This document shows, piece by piece, positions 54,001 through 62,492 of a DNA stretch of 64,000 bases; within the stretch, counting starts at the first letter, position 1; each line of letters starts with the position of its first letter. The translations under genes were made by a program, and so were the position numbers. The stretch comes from Chitinophaga sp. Cy-1792 (GTDB lineage Bacteria; Bacteroidota; Bacteroidia; Chitinophagales; Chitinophagaceae), in the NCBI RefSeq assembly GCF_011752935.1, contig NZ_VWWO01000002.1, positions 372,001 through 436,000 on the forward strand, given 5' to 3'. The notes below the pieces were generated by a model. It saw only the letters and a program-made list of their open reading frames with translations. It had not been told where the DNA came from and did not search any database.

Positions 54001-54179
54001 CCATTATCCGCGAACGCTGCACTTCGGAAGAGGAATACCTGCGCTTCATCGCAAGCCAGCTGCATATGTTCATCAACAGATTGTTTGTAGGCAAGCAACG
54101 CAAACATGAACTGGTGTTATATCATTTTCTTGAAAAATATTATTTATCTCAATTGGCACAGGAGGCCATCGCCAGGTAA
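51057..54179 (+). CDS. Full-length lanthipeptide dehydratase, LanB family
   Basis: 1040 residues. The N-terminal glutamylation domain (about 1-740) starts HAGFFLLRSPLFPVDSY and contains the RKSLYKYWVRACTRSTPYGLFAGCTTG block, a strong LanB/thiopeptide-dehydratase signature (PYGLF). The C-terminal elimination (SpaB_C-like) domain begins near residue 756 (EWLYVKIYCGYRVAEELL) and includes KFFFLRYADPHPHIRLRF. It uses glutamyl-tRNA to activate core Ser/Thr and then eliminates glutamate. Both halves are in one chain here, as in NisB-type enzymes, unlike split systems. It overlaps the exporter gene by one base (TAATG), so the two are translationally coupled. Confidence 0.93.
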   Translation: MPLSHAGFFLLRSPLFPVDSYREVLNGDLNELLTTYPLFIYALHIASKDLLKELERYISDPAAFTPKKVLKLRKSLYKYWVRACTRSTPYGLFAGCTTGVVSDATEWQLAPMSEARQHIRLDMDYFTKICHHIQQLPEVQGALRYYPNNSIYSSGKKLRYAEYMIQFNRRKYLLTAVADTVFVRQIITKAKNGITIQEAVQLIIAEDNTIALSEAEDFVQELIRSQLLIAETEPRITGNDNLETLIKQLDSLENVTALKHSLSDLSKLFQQQDFQLSRLIQMEKACEEGFPLEMPKDLLQVDLFKAATHCTVSEHLMQDILRQVNELMAICHGYPKNGQSELSSFADRFRERYDAEEVPLNLVLDGETGIGYGNGTNVHTPFVEDIETAGTTENTTVTWSALQQLCLDKYEGFLRNGGPVTITESELKELGDPEQLPMARSTYLFGGLHATSAAAADSGVYTFALHSMGGPSAANLLGRFCSGDEVLAEKVKAVLQAEEAADPDVIYAEVVHFPEARATNVLIRPVLRQYEIPYIGVAGVAPAYQIPVDDLMISLRGREVVLRSKRLNKQVIPRLSSAHNYSFNSLPIYKFLCDLQHQSLVSHLYWDWGILSKRVHLPRVVYKNIIVKRAGWNISAKDIEKIADNAAGQMAFVASFRQRYNMPEKVLLSQADNELLLDLSAPLAVELLFDHIRKAGTVKLKECLLEEENGVLRDDAGKTYAHEILVPLQFTPKQTAVTTGRHLPENTTIATRNFAPGSEWLYVKIYCGYRVAEELLAGYFAEQLSIWKEDELFEKFFFLRYADPHPHIRLRFLNTQTPSKNDFLLHQVQQAMVPFIATGQVQKIQCDTYVRELERYGADTIELAESIFYFDSLAVTGIISMLEGADGEEYRWKLALRGMDMMLDDFGLTLTQKRNLLGVIRAGFVTEFGGQALLHKPLNDKYRQHQQEIQSYLNAANDAGNDIAEAVELFLERSAAARPVTAIIRERCTSEEEYLRFIASQLHMFINRLFVGKQRKHELVLYHFLEKYYLSQLAQEAIAR

Positions 54180-56374
54180 TGAGCTTTACGTTTTATAAAC
54201 AACTGGATGCCATGGACTGTGGCCCTACCTGCCTGCAAATGGTAGCCAGGCACTATGGTAAAAAATATCCGCTGGAATATCTGCGCGAGCAATCCAGCAT
54301 TACCCGGGAAGGCGTAACCGTATTGGGTATAAGCGAGGCGGCGGAGAAAATCGGTTTTCGGACTAATGCGGTGCGGATATCCTTTGAGCAACTGGATGAA
54401 CAGGTAGATCTGCCCTGCATTCTGCATTGGAACCAATCGCATTTTGTAGTGCTGCCACCGCAGGAATACGACCGGCATAATAAACGGGATAAAATCCTGA
54501 TCGCTGATCCGGCACATGGACTGGTGAAAGTAGATAAGGAAACATTCCTGCACTGCTGGCAGGGCAACAGCACTACGGGCGTAGTACTGATGCTGGAGCC
54601 AACGGAAACTTTTTACAGCAGGGAAGCTGTACAGAAAAATAAATCCGGGTTCCGTTTTCTGTTTACCTACCTGCGGCCTTTCCGTAAATATATTGTACAG
54701 TTATTTATCAGCATCCTGATTGCCAGTCTGTTTTCTCTGACACTGCCATTTCTGACACAGAGCCTGGTGGACTACGGTATTAACCGCCAGGATACCAATT
54801 TTGTGTCGCTGGTATTGTTATCGCAGCTATTGCTGTTTGCCGGAAGTACGGCCATAGAGATGATCCGCAGCTGGATATTGTTGCATATGAACAGCAGGAT
54901 CAATATCAATATCATTTCTGATTTTTTGGTGAAGCTGATGAAATTGCCCATCCGTTTTTTTGATGCGAAAATGATAGGTGACATCCATCAGCGAATCGGG
55001 GACCATACACGAATCCAGAGTTTCCTTACCGGAACTACCTTGTCCACGCTTTTCTCTTTTGTGAACCTGCTGGTATTTACCATTGTGCTGGCTATTTTCA
55101 GCTGGAAGATATTGTTGGTATTTGTGTTGTTTAGTGCTGCTGCCATCACCTGGATACTGTTTTTTATGAAGCGTCGTAAAACGCTCGACTATAAACGTTT
55201 CCAGCGAATGAGTGAGAATGAGAATGTGCTCTTTGAGATGATCACCGGTATGCAGGAAATCAAACTGAATAACTGTGAAACATCACGCAGGTGGGAATGG
55301 GAGGGCGTGCAGGCCGGGCTGTTTCATATCAACGTCCAGAACCTCGCGCTGGGGCAGTACCAGCAGGTAGGGTCTGTGTTTTTCCATCAGCTGAAGAATA
55401 TCCTGATTTCGTTTATTACCGCAAGAGAGGTGATGAACGGGCACCTTACACTTGGTATGATGCTTTCCGTCAGTTATATCATCGGTCAGATGAACGGGCC
55501 GCTGGAGCAGCTGCTGACCTTTGTACAATCGGCGCAGGATGCTAAAATAAGCCTGGATAGATTGGGCGAAATCCATAACCGCGCGGAAGAGGAGCAAACA
55601 GGGCAGCGGGTGCTGGAGCCCACCGGTAAAGGGTTTGGAGATATCCGGCTGGAGAACGTATCCTTCCGTTATGGCGGGCCTCAGTCGCCGGCTATCCTGA
55701 AAAATATTGACCTGGTGATTCCGGAAGGCAAGGTTACAGCGATTGTGGGCGCCAGTGGCAGCGGAAAAACGACCCTCATGAAATTACTGCTGCAGTTTTA
55801 TGAACCTACCGCAGGTAATGTGTATGTGGGAGATAGTCTGTTACAGGACCTGTCACCGAAATGGTGGCGGCGGCAGTGTGGCAACGTTATGCAGGATGGG
55901 TTTATCTTTTCAGGAACTATCGCCAAAAATATCGCCATCAGTGATGAGGTGATCGATAATAAGAAGCTGGTGCATGCTGCAACTACAGCCAATATACGGG
56001 AGTTCATCGAAGATTTGCCACTAGGTTATCAGACCAAGCTGGGTAATGTTGGTAATGGCATCAGTGCAGGACAGAAGCAACGTATACAGATCGCGCGGGC
56101 CATCTATAAAAACCCTGCCTACCTGTTTTTTGATGAGGCTACCAGTGCTTTGGATGCCAGCAACGAGCGCATCATCATGGATAATCTCGACCGTTTCTTT
56201 GAAGGGAAAACCGTGGTGGTCATCGCTCACCGGCTAAGTACCGTAAAACATGCCGATCAGATCATCGTACTGGATCAGGGAGAGATTGTGGAGATAGGTA
56301 CCCATGCGAGTTTAAGTGCGCAGCGGGGAAGTTATTTTACATTGGTAAAAAATCAGCTGGAGCTGGGAGGATAA
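54179..56374 (+). CDS. Peptidase-containing ABC transporter (C39 peptidase, ATPase, membrane domain)
   Basis: 731 residues. The C39 peptidase (about 1-130) has the catalytic Cys14 in MDCGPTCLQ, oxyanion Gln8, His88 in QSHFVVL and Asp110 in ADPAHG. The membrane domain (about 160-450) has six predicted helices. The ATPase has Walker A GASGSGKTT near residue 522, a signature of the form ISAGQKQRIQIARAI, Walker B YLFFDEATSALD and a final H-loop IAHRLST. Such proteins cleave the leader after GG and export the core in one step. All five precursors carry GG at residues 32-33, which fits. It is coupled to lanB and followed after 3 bp by a short HlyD gene. Confidence 0.94.
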   Translation: MSFTFYKQLDAMDCGPTCLQMVARHYGKKYPLEYLREQSSITREGVTVLGISEAAEKIGFRTNAVRISFEQLDEQVDLPCILHWNQSHFVVLPPQEYDRHNKRDKILIADPAHGLVKVDKETFLHCWQGNSTTGVVLMLEPTETFYSREAVQKNKSGFRFLFTYLRPFRKYIVQLFISILIASLFSLTLPFLTQSLVDYGINRQDTNFVSLVLLSQLLLFAGSTAIEMIRSWILLHMNSRININIISDFLVKLMKLPIRFFDAKMIGDIHQRIGDHTRIQSFLTGTTLSTLFSFVNLLVFTIVLAIFSWKILLVFVLFSAAAITWILFFMKRRKTLDYKRFQRMSENENVLFEMITGMQEIKLNNCETSRRWEWEGVQAGLFHINVQNLALGQYQQVGSVFFHQLKNILISFITAREVMNGHLTLGMMLSVSYIIGQMNGPLEQLLTFVQSAQDAKISLDRLGEIHNRAEEEQTGQRVLEPTGKGFGDIRLENVSFRYGGPQSPAILKNIDLVIPEGKVTAIVGASGSGKTTLMKLLLQFYEPTAGNVYVGDSLLQDLSPKWWRRQCGNVMQDGFIFSGTIAKNIAISDEVIDNKKLVHAATTANIREFIEDLPLGYQTKLGNVGNGISAGQKQRIQIARAIYKNPAYLFFDEATSALDASNERIIMDNLDRFFEGKTVVVIAHRLSTVKHADQIIVLDQGEIVEIGTHASLSAQRGSYFTLVKNQLELGG

Positions 56375-56377
56375 TTT

Positions 56378-56914
56378 ATGTCAGAGACAGCAACGCAGAA
56401 AATAAACGGTAGTACCCACGCTTCGCTGGAAGAGGTGCGTAGTGAGGCCGTACAGGAAATTATGGGTAAGATGCCCTCCTGGATTATCCGTAGCGGCATG
56501 TTCCTGATAGGACTGCTGGTACTGGTGGCCATGGCGGGGGCCTGGTTCTTCCATTACCCTGAGGTGACGAACGGAAAGGTCGTCATTACCCGAAACAATG
56601 ATGGTATCGCTGTTATAGCCAGCGTGCCGGCGGCAGGAGCCTGGAAACTCAAACCCGGACAACCGGTGTTGATCAGGCTCACTGCTTATCCCTATGAGGA
56701 ATTTGGTATGCTTCAGGGCAGAGTGGATGCTGTCTCCGCCACTGATGCAGATGGTACTTTTTCGGTGGCGGTAAACCTGGAGCATGCGATGCATACAACA
56801 GCAGGGCGGGAAGTCCCTTTTCAGCCCAGACTGGAAGGGCAGGCGGAAATCACTACAGGCGACAGTAACCTGTTACAGCGGCTGTTTGGGAATAGCTGGA
56901 AGTTGATCAGGTAA
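56378..56914 (+). CDS. Very short HlyD-like membrane-fusion protein
   Basis: 178 residues, less than half the usual length of about 400-450. An N-terminal cytoplasmic tail leads to one transmembrane helix (about 38-60, SGMFLIGLLVLVAMAGAWFF), then YPEVTNGKVVITRNNDG. Directly after it comes VPAAGAWKLKPGQPVLIRLTAYPYEEFGMLQGRVDAVS, which belongs to the C-terminal beta domain of HlyD, and a closing GQAEITTGDSNLLQRLFG. The lipoyl and coiled-coil hairpin parts between these are missing, so it cannot form a normal periplasmic tube. It is likely the adaptor for the C39 exporter. No TolC-like gene lies nearby. Confidence 0.85.
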   Translation: MSETATQKINGSTHASLEEVRSEAVQEIMGKMPSWIIRSGMFLIGLLVLVAMAGAWFFHYPEVTNGKVVITRNNDGIAVIASVPAAGAWKLKPGQPVLIRLTAYPYEEFGMLQGRVDAVSATDADGTFSVAVNLEHAMHTTAGREVPFQPRLEGQAEITTGDSNLLQRLFGNSWKLIR

Positions 56915-56969
56915 ATGTTTTTTTAAAAAAAATATGGCCGTTAACGTGATGCTAACGGCTATCAGTTAA

Positions 56970-58757
56970 TTATTTTTCTGTGGCAATAGCGGTGACTGCC
57001 TGCAGAAAGGAGCTGCTATGAGGAATCCATTGTTCGCTCCAGCGCCACTCATTACCGTTGTCTTCCACTTTAAATGCAATACCGGAACCATCGGCGTTGT
57101 TGCCGGTAATACCGTTGGAAATACCTCCTTTTCCGCTGCCATGGCCATACATGGAAGCCATATACGGTACATTGTAATGGCCGTAACCATACATCATACA
57201 CATATTGTAAGGGTTGCACCCCAGTATCCACGACAACAGGTTGGTGGTATAGGTTTGTATGGCTGGCTGTACGCCCAGCGGGGTTTTTGCCGGATATACC
57301 AGTCGTCCGCCGGTAATCATAGCTGCTGCCAGAGAGCCCAGTCGGGCATCTTCGCCCTGCCACCACCAGCCGCTTTCGTTTTCATGTGGAATAAAGAATC
57401 CATCTGTTGGCTTGCCTTTAAAAAGGAAACTTTGCCGCGGATAGCCGAAAGGGTTAGTAACGGCGGCGGTTACACGCAGGTTATAGTCGATCGCTGACTT
57501 AATGGTGGTCAGCGCCTTTTTGCGGTAACTGCTTTCTTTTTCAGCATCCAGGTAGCGGGCAAGTGCGATAATGGGAACACCGGCATCGGAAGCATGCCAG
57601 AAGGGCCTGATGCCATCGTCTGCAATGAAATAGCCCGCAGGGGAGAGGCGTTTACTCAGGTTGCCTGCACGGGTTCGGGCTTCCTGCTGATAAATTGTTT
57701 TGCCGGTAGCCAGCCATAATTCCGTAGCGGCCATCAGTGCACAGTAATCATCGATGATATTGTCTTTGCCGTCATCTGCGTATGTAGTACTGTTTTGTTG
57801 CAGGTGTGCAAAGGCTTTTTCTGCTCCGGCAAGGTATTGCGCTGCTGTGAAGTCGCCATGGCGGCCCCAGCGTGAAATACGTGCCAGCGCAGCGATGGCC
57901 ATGCCGCCGCCTTCGCGCCATGCACACTGGTAATCAGCCGTGGTTTTGCTATCGGCGAGTAATCCTACCACCCGGCGTGCGTTGGCATCTTTTTTAAAAT
58001 AACTGAACACCGTCATGTAAAAATATCCTTCCGGAGAGAGCGATCGCATGATATAATCAGCACCGTAAACCGCTTCCTGCTGTAACGCTGCAGTGGTACC
58101 AGTCTTCGCAAGCAGCTGCGGCATGCGTTCTACAGCATTTACCATAGACCAGTCTACCATTGGGATCTGCTGTGGCGACATGAAATTCGTATAGGCGAGG
58201 TGGGAGAAGTATTTACTCACATCTCCGGAGGCGTCGCACCAGCCACCGCTGAGGTCAACCGTTTTATCGCTGCCAAATAAACGAATATGTTTGTCGGCTT
58301 CCTTTTCCTCCGGGGAGGCGGCGCGCTGATGAAAGAAGAATGCGGTAATGGCCGGTACGGCTATGCTGGCAATAGCCTGATGGTCTATACGGAAGGCGTA
58401 GGAGTCGTGCGTCTGACCATTAACGCGGACGCGCAAACGATAATAGCCTGGTTTTGTCAGGGCGGAAAAATCTGCCCGGCTATACCATTCCTGCAGTTGC
58501 CAGTCGCTCACCTGCTGTGAAGCTGCTAATCTGCCAGTATAGGCACTTACGTTAGTAACGGTGTCGATAATACTGAACGCCGTATTGGCGGGCAATGCCA
58601 CGTCGCTGCTTACCATGGCGGTTTTGCCTGTTGCGGCATCATAGGCCACCTGGTTGGTCAGTAACGTTATTTTGCTTTGTGCATCCGCCAGCGTGATACT
58701 GCTGCAAAGCAGTATCACGCCGATGGCTGTACGTAAGTTATAGTAAGATGATATCAT
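56970..58757 (-). CDS. GH9-family glycoside hydrolase with N-terminal Ig-like domain
   Basis: 595 residues with a signal peptide (ending TLADAQ, about 26). An Ig-like cellulase N-terminal domain covers about 28-125 (LLTNQVAYD start). The GH9 alpha/alpha barrel follows, with LSGGWCDASGDVSKYFSHLAY, where Asp175 and Asp179 are the expected catalytic acidic pair, and a C-terminal NEWRWSEQWIPHSSSFL with the candidate general acid. The WCDASGD form (in place of WHDAGD) marks a divergent GH9 group. It probably hydrolyses a beta-glucan or its oligosaccharides. It starts 2 bp after the GH55 gene on the minus strand, so both are in one operon, and converges on the HlyD gene. Confidence 0.9.
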   Translation of the reverse strand: MISSYYNLRTAIGVILLCSSITLADAQSKITLLTNQVAYDAATGKTAMVSSDVALPANTAFSIIDTVTNVSAYTGRLAASQQVSDWQLQEWYSRADFSALTKPGYYRLRVRVNGQTHDSYAFRIDHQAIASIAVPAITAFFFHQRAASPEEKEADKHIRLFGSDKTVDLSGGWCDASGDVSKYFSHLAYTNFMSPQQIPMVDWSMVNAVERMPQLLAKTGTTAALQQEAVYGADYIMRSLSPEGYFYMTVFSYFKKDANARRVVGLLADSKTTADYQCAWREGGGMAIAALARISRWGRHGDFTAAQYLAGAEKAFAHLQQNSTTYADDGKDNIIDDYCALMAATELWLATGKTIYQQEARTRAGNLSKRLSPAGYFIADDGIRPFWHASDAGVPIIALARYLDAEKESSYRKKALTTIKSAIDYNLRVTAAVTNPFGYPRQSFLFKGKPTDGFFIPHENESGWWWQGEDARLGSLAAAMITGGRLVYPAKTPLGVQPAIQTYTTNLLSWILGCNPYNMCMMYGYGHYNVPYMASMYGHGSGKGGISNGITGNNADGSGIAFKVEDNGNEWRWSEQWIPHSSSFLQAVTAIATEK

Positions 58758-58759
58758 AA

Positions 58760-61756
58760 TTACAGATTAATACGATATAAGCCATTGCGGCCTGTAATGA
58801 ACAGCTGCTGCCCATTGTTGGTGATAGCCAGTGATGACGGGCGCTCCGGCACTTTCAACATATCAACCTGCTTGCCTGCCGCATTGAACCGGAACAACTC
58901 CCCATCTGCTACCCATACATTCCCCTTGTTGTCGGGGATGGCGTTGAAATCGCCCTTCTCTGCAAAGTAGAATAAATCAGACAGATAGCCTTGTGCATCT
59001 ACCTTGAAACGAACGGTTCGTTTGTCGTATTCGTCTGTGGCGTACAGTGGCTGTCCCGGGAAAGCCGCTACGAGTGCGCAGGAGCGTGCGAGGTCGTAAG
59101 CCGCAGGGATAATGGTTTTGCCATCAGGGGCTACCCAGCATTCAGCGTTCCTGTTGACAGACACCGTATTGAAGTCATGGAAATCCCGCCAGCGGTTAGA
59201 AGGGTACAGCGCTTTGTATACCGTAGGTACGCTGCCCATCTTCGCTTTCTGCAATAGTTGGATGCTTTCTTCCGGCTTGTCAGGATTGATGCTGTATACC
59301 AGCGTACCGAAGCCACTATTACCCCAGCCACTGAAAGAAGTGCCTCCGGCATCGGCAGGGTTTTCGAATTTCTCCGGGGCGCCGTTTACCAGCAGCCCAG
59401 GCTGTGGATTGTAACGGAATACTACCAGCAGGTTATCGTTTGAGTCGCAGCCGAGAGACAACGGCTCCCATGGGAAATCAGCGAGCAGCTGTAGCGACTG
59501 CGTAGATGCGTTCCATTTATAGATACGTTTCATGCGCTGTTCAGCGAAGTATACATTGCCCTTGGAGTCGGCGGTTAAGCCTACGGCAAACTCGAATCCT
59601 TTGGCCAGTTGCTGTACACCATTTACGGGCGCAGCTTTGGCGTTAAGCGCTGTGTTGCCGCTGATGGTCAGTTTAGCCAGTTCCGTAGGACGTACTTCCG
59701 TGTTGGTGTTGATATCGTACAACGGATTATCGGTGGTGTATTTGATCTGGCTGTAGTTGTGTATGTTCAGCAGTTCCAGGTTGCGGCAGTTCCAGGTGCG
59801 GATGCTGTAAGGATAAGGTACTTTCACACGGATTACGCGGAACATATACAAGTTGGCAAAAACCATGTCGTGGCAGTCTGTCAGCTCCAGTGGCTGACAA
59901 TCGGAGCTTTCCACGCTTTCTTCTTCCAGCTGCAGCGCGAATACTTTCCAGTTGGATACTTTGTTGAAGCGTACTTCATTACGTACATGGTGTTCTACAG
60001 AGAGGGCGTATATCCTGCCGCGTGTGCTGGTATTATCGGCATAGAAGCCGTTGCAGGCATAGGTATCGGCGGACCAGATATTTTTAAAGATACCGCCACC
60101 GTTGCTGGTCACCCAGAGGCTCCAGTACTGCGTGTCCCAGGTGGGGTCGAAGCTGCCGTAGTTGCGGCGTTCGCCGGCCGACTGCCTTTCTTCCCATTTC
60201 CAGTTTACCTGTGGCCCCGGGCGCATGGTGCCGTGGCCGCCGATAAATTTCACGTCATCCACCATCGATTTTTCGCCGGCCATCCACTTGCAGGCAACCG
60301 CGCGGTAGTTGGCAGTGCCGGTATACAGACCGATGCCCGTAATGATGTTGTTGCCGCCGGCAGGAGCTTCCACCATAGCTTTCGGCGCACCGAAGCCGCC
60401 AAAGGCCGGACTGTTTTCCGCCAGTGCGAAGTTGGTAGCCATCGGGTGAAGGCCGATCAGTACAGTATTAGGTTTCAGGTGAATGGTTTCGCTGATGCGG
60501 TAGGAACCTTGCGGAACAAAGATGACATCATGTTCATTGATGGCCTGTTGTATCGCCTTGGTATCATCGGTAACACCGTCGCCGGTGGCGCCGGCATTTT
60601 TGAGGTTATACCAGGAAGCCATGGCAGGCAATGCAGGTACATCATTTACAGGCAATGCCGGCATGCGTTGTAACGGTGCCGCATCAACGTTAAGGCGGAA
60701 TACCGCCTCTTTGTCCAGGTCGTCCTGCTGGAGGCCATAGGTGAGCGTATTCACGGCATAGATGGCGGCCGGCGCTTTGGTAGCGGTATCGCCCTGCGGG
60801 TATTTCACCAGCACCGGTACTTTGCTGCAGGCAAGGTTACGGATATTCAGCTGCATGTTGGCATTGCCTTCATTGCTGATGGTGATGGCGGGGCCACTGA
60901 TATTCTCGAAGCGGCTGTCTTCCAGGTAGATTTTTTCCCAATAGTTATGTTCTACCTGGATGGCGGCAGGCACATTTTTTACTTGCATACGAACGATGGT
61001 GAAGCCGGCCTCCTGGGATTTGATAGCGCTGCGGCGCTGTCCCTCGAAGTAGGTATCCATCATCATGAACTGCCATCCCGGCGAGGCTTTGGTGGTATAG
61101 ATGCCGTATTCGCCACCGAAGAACTGCACATCTTCCATAAAATTACCTACATCAAACAGGCCGGCTTTACCGTTACCGATACTGATGTTGATATGCGCCA
61201 CAAAGCTGTGTTGTGCAAAGTGTGTGCGAAGCGCTACGGCGTTGGGGTTGCCGTCTTCTATCTTCAGGTCTACGTTAGATAAGGCACTGTAAAAGGTGCC
61301 GGCCCCGGCATCAGGGATATTACCGCCTGGTTCCGGTGTGCTGCTGGTAAACCAGAACATATAGGCGGACTTACCTTTATCCCCTGGCTTTTCTTCCTGA
61401 AAGCCTGGTGAGTTTTTGGCAAGCACAATGGTAGGACGGTTTTTACCATAGCCAATGACGCGGATAGCGCCGGGGATATAGATCGTTTTAGAGATCTTAT
61501 AGGTGCCTTCCGGGATCAGGAGTGTACCGAAGTTGCGGTCTTTTTTTAGCTGGTTGATGGCTTGTTGCAGCTGTTCTGATACGTCCATGCTGCCATCAGC
61601 TTTAATACCGAAATTTTTCGCGGTGAAATACATCGCAGCGGGGTCTTCCGGTTGCTGCGGATAAAATGATTTTCCCGGCCTGAACTGGCCGTAAACGTGG
61701 AATACGCAACCAGCCAGCAGGCCGATTACCAGTAATGCCTTTTTACAATACTTCAT
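58760..61756 (-). CDS. GH55-like (exo-beta-1,3-glucanase type) beta-helix protein with C-terminal NHL propeller
   Basis: 998 residues from the ATG at 61756 (MKYCKKALLV); a TTG at 61768 is possible but less likely. The signal ends LLAGC, so the protein may be a lipoprotein, or cleaved later at VYGQ. Two parallel beta-helix units fit GH55/pectate-lyase_3: one from about 40 (AKNFGIKADGSMDVSEQLQQ, LIPEGTYKISKTIYIPG) and one from about 385 (NAGATGDGVTDDTKAIQQAI, FVPQGSYRISETIHL). The last 300 residues are an NHL/SMP-30-like propeller (FAVGLTADSKGNVYFAEQRMKRIYKW). The paired beta-helices are the GH55 hallmark. It is co-transcribed with GH9 and probably acts on beta-1,3-glucan or a related plant or fungal glycan. 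Confidence 0.85.
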   Translation of the reverse strand: MKYCKKALLVIGLLAGCVFHVYGQFRPGKSFYPQQPEDPAAMYFTAKNFGIKADGSMDVSEQLQQAINQLKKDRNFGTLLIPEGTYKISKTIYIPGAIRVIGYGKNRPTIVLAKNSPGFQEEKPGDKGKSAYMFWFTSSTPEPGGNIPDAGAGTFYSALSNVDLKIEDGNPNAVALRTHFAQHSFVAHINISIGNGKAGLFDVGNFMEDVQFFGGEYGIYTTKASPGWQFMMMDTYFEGQRRSAIKSQEAGFTIVRMQVKNVPAAIQVEHNYWEKIYLEDSRFENISGPAITISNEGNANMQLNIRNLACSKVPVLVKYPQGDTATKAPAAIYAVNTLTYGLQQDDLDKEAVFRLNVDAAPLQRMPALPVNDVPALPAMASWYNLKNAGATGDGVTDDTKAIQQAINEHDVIFVPQGSYRISETIHLKPNTVLIGLHPMATNFALAENSPAFGGFGAPKAMVEAPAGGNNIITGIGLYTGTANYRAVACKWMAGEKSMVDDVKFIGGHGTMRPGPQVNWKWEERQSAGERRNYGSFDPTWDTQYWSLWVTSNGGGIFKNIWSADTYACNGFYADNTSTRGRIYALSVEHHVRNEVRFNKVSNWKVFALQLEEESVESSDCQPLELTDCHDMVFANLYMFRVIRVKVPYPYSIRTWNCRNLELLNIHNYSQIKYTTDNPLYDINTNTEVRPTELAKLTISGNTALNAKAAPVNGVQQLAKGFEFAVGLTADSKGNVYFAEQRMKRIYKWNASTQSLQLLADFPWEPLSLGCDSNDNLLVVFRYNPQPGLLVNGAPEKFENPADAGGTSFSGWGNSGFGTLVYSINPDKPEESIQLLQKAKMGSVPTVYKALYPSNRWRDFHDFNTVSVNRNAECWVAPDGKTIIPAAYDLARSCALVAAFPGQPLYATDEYDKRTVRFKVDAQGYLSDLFYFAEKGDFNAIPDNKGNVWVADGELFRFNAAGKQVDMLKVPERPSSLAITNNGQQLFITGRNGLYRINL

Positions 61757-61912
61757 TAATAACGCCAATTTTTATAGGTGAGCGAATAGCTACGTTATAA
61801 TTGATGACTGGCGTTTAGTTATGTTTGGGAGATGTCTTGCCAAGATATAACAGCAGATGATAAATTTATAAAAAAATATTACAGATGGTAAAAGCGGGGA
61901 TATTTTGTAAGA

Positions 61913-61920
61913 TATCTTTG
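61913..61920 (+). promoter_or_regulatory. -7 box for the NUDIX gene
   Basis: TATCTTTG is an exact TAnnTTTG match, 50 bp upstream of the NUDIX ATG. No clear TTG at 19 bp was seen. Confidence 0.5.
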
Positions 61921-61970
61921 TTAATCAATAATACCGGAAGATCATCAAATAATCATCTACCTGAAAATAT

Positions 61971-62369
61971 ATGAAAATAATTGATAAACTCGCGTGGATA
62001 GAAATTAAGGACAAAACGATTCTCTCTACTATATCTAAAGGAAAACAGAAATACTATATTCCTGGTGGCAAAAGAGAGCAGGGCGAAACGGATGAACAGG
62101 CGTTATGCCGGGAAATCAAGGAGGAGCTGAATGTTGAACTGAGAAAGGACACCCTGCAATATCTCGGTACCTTCGAAGCACAGGCGGATAGCCATGCGGA
62201 AGGTATCATCGTAAAGATGACCTGTTATACCGCCGATTATACCGGCGCGTTAGCGGCAAGCGCTGAAATTGACCATTTCCGCTGGCTAAGCAGTGCAGAT
62301 AAAGATAAAATATCTGAAGTAGATAAATTGATTTTTGATTATTTAAAAGAGCAGGATTTGCTCGCGTAA
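61971..62369 (+). CDS. NUDIX hydrolase
   Basis: 132 residues. The Nudix box is present at 33-55 as GKREQGE followed by REIKEEL (Gly33, Glu39, Arg47, Glu48, Glu51, Glu52); Asn54 replaces the usual final glycine. The family hydrolyses nucleoside diphosphates linked to another group, and many members clean damaged nucleotides or ADP-ribose. No signal peptide is present, so it is cytoplasmic. It has its own upstream -7 box and no operon partner. Specificity cannot be given. Confidence 0.92.
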   Translation: MKIIDKLAWIEIKDKTILSTISKGKQKYYIPGGKREQGETDEQALCREIKEELNVELRKDTLQYLGTFEAQADSHAEGIIVKMTCYTADYTGALAASAEIDHFRWLSSADKDKISEVDKLIFDYLKEQDLLA

Positions 62370-62492
62370 TGGCTGTTTGTCGCCGGCGGTAGGAGAAGTG
62401 AAAGGAACTGCCGGCCTTTCTGTCTGTAATAATCGGCGTGTACTGCTGCGCCGGATTACCGGGAATGGCTATACGATGATTGTATACGTGGA

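Noticed and set aside
51057..54179. Split LanB as in many thiopeptide-like systems
   Set aside because: The glutamylation and elimination domains are in one uninterrupted frame, so this is a full-length class I LanB.
59609..60673. 354-codon plus-strand frame inside the GH55-like gene
   Set aside because: Antisense to a well-supported gene; composition rich in Val/Gly/Ala is the usual mirror of coding bias.
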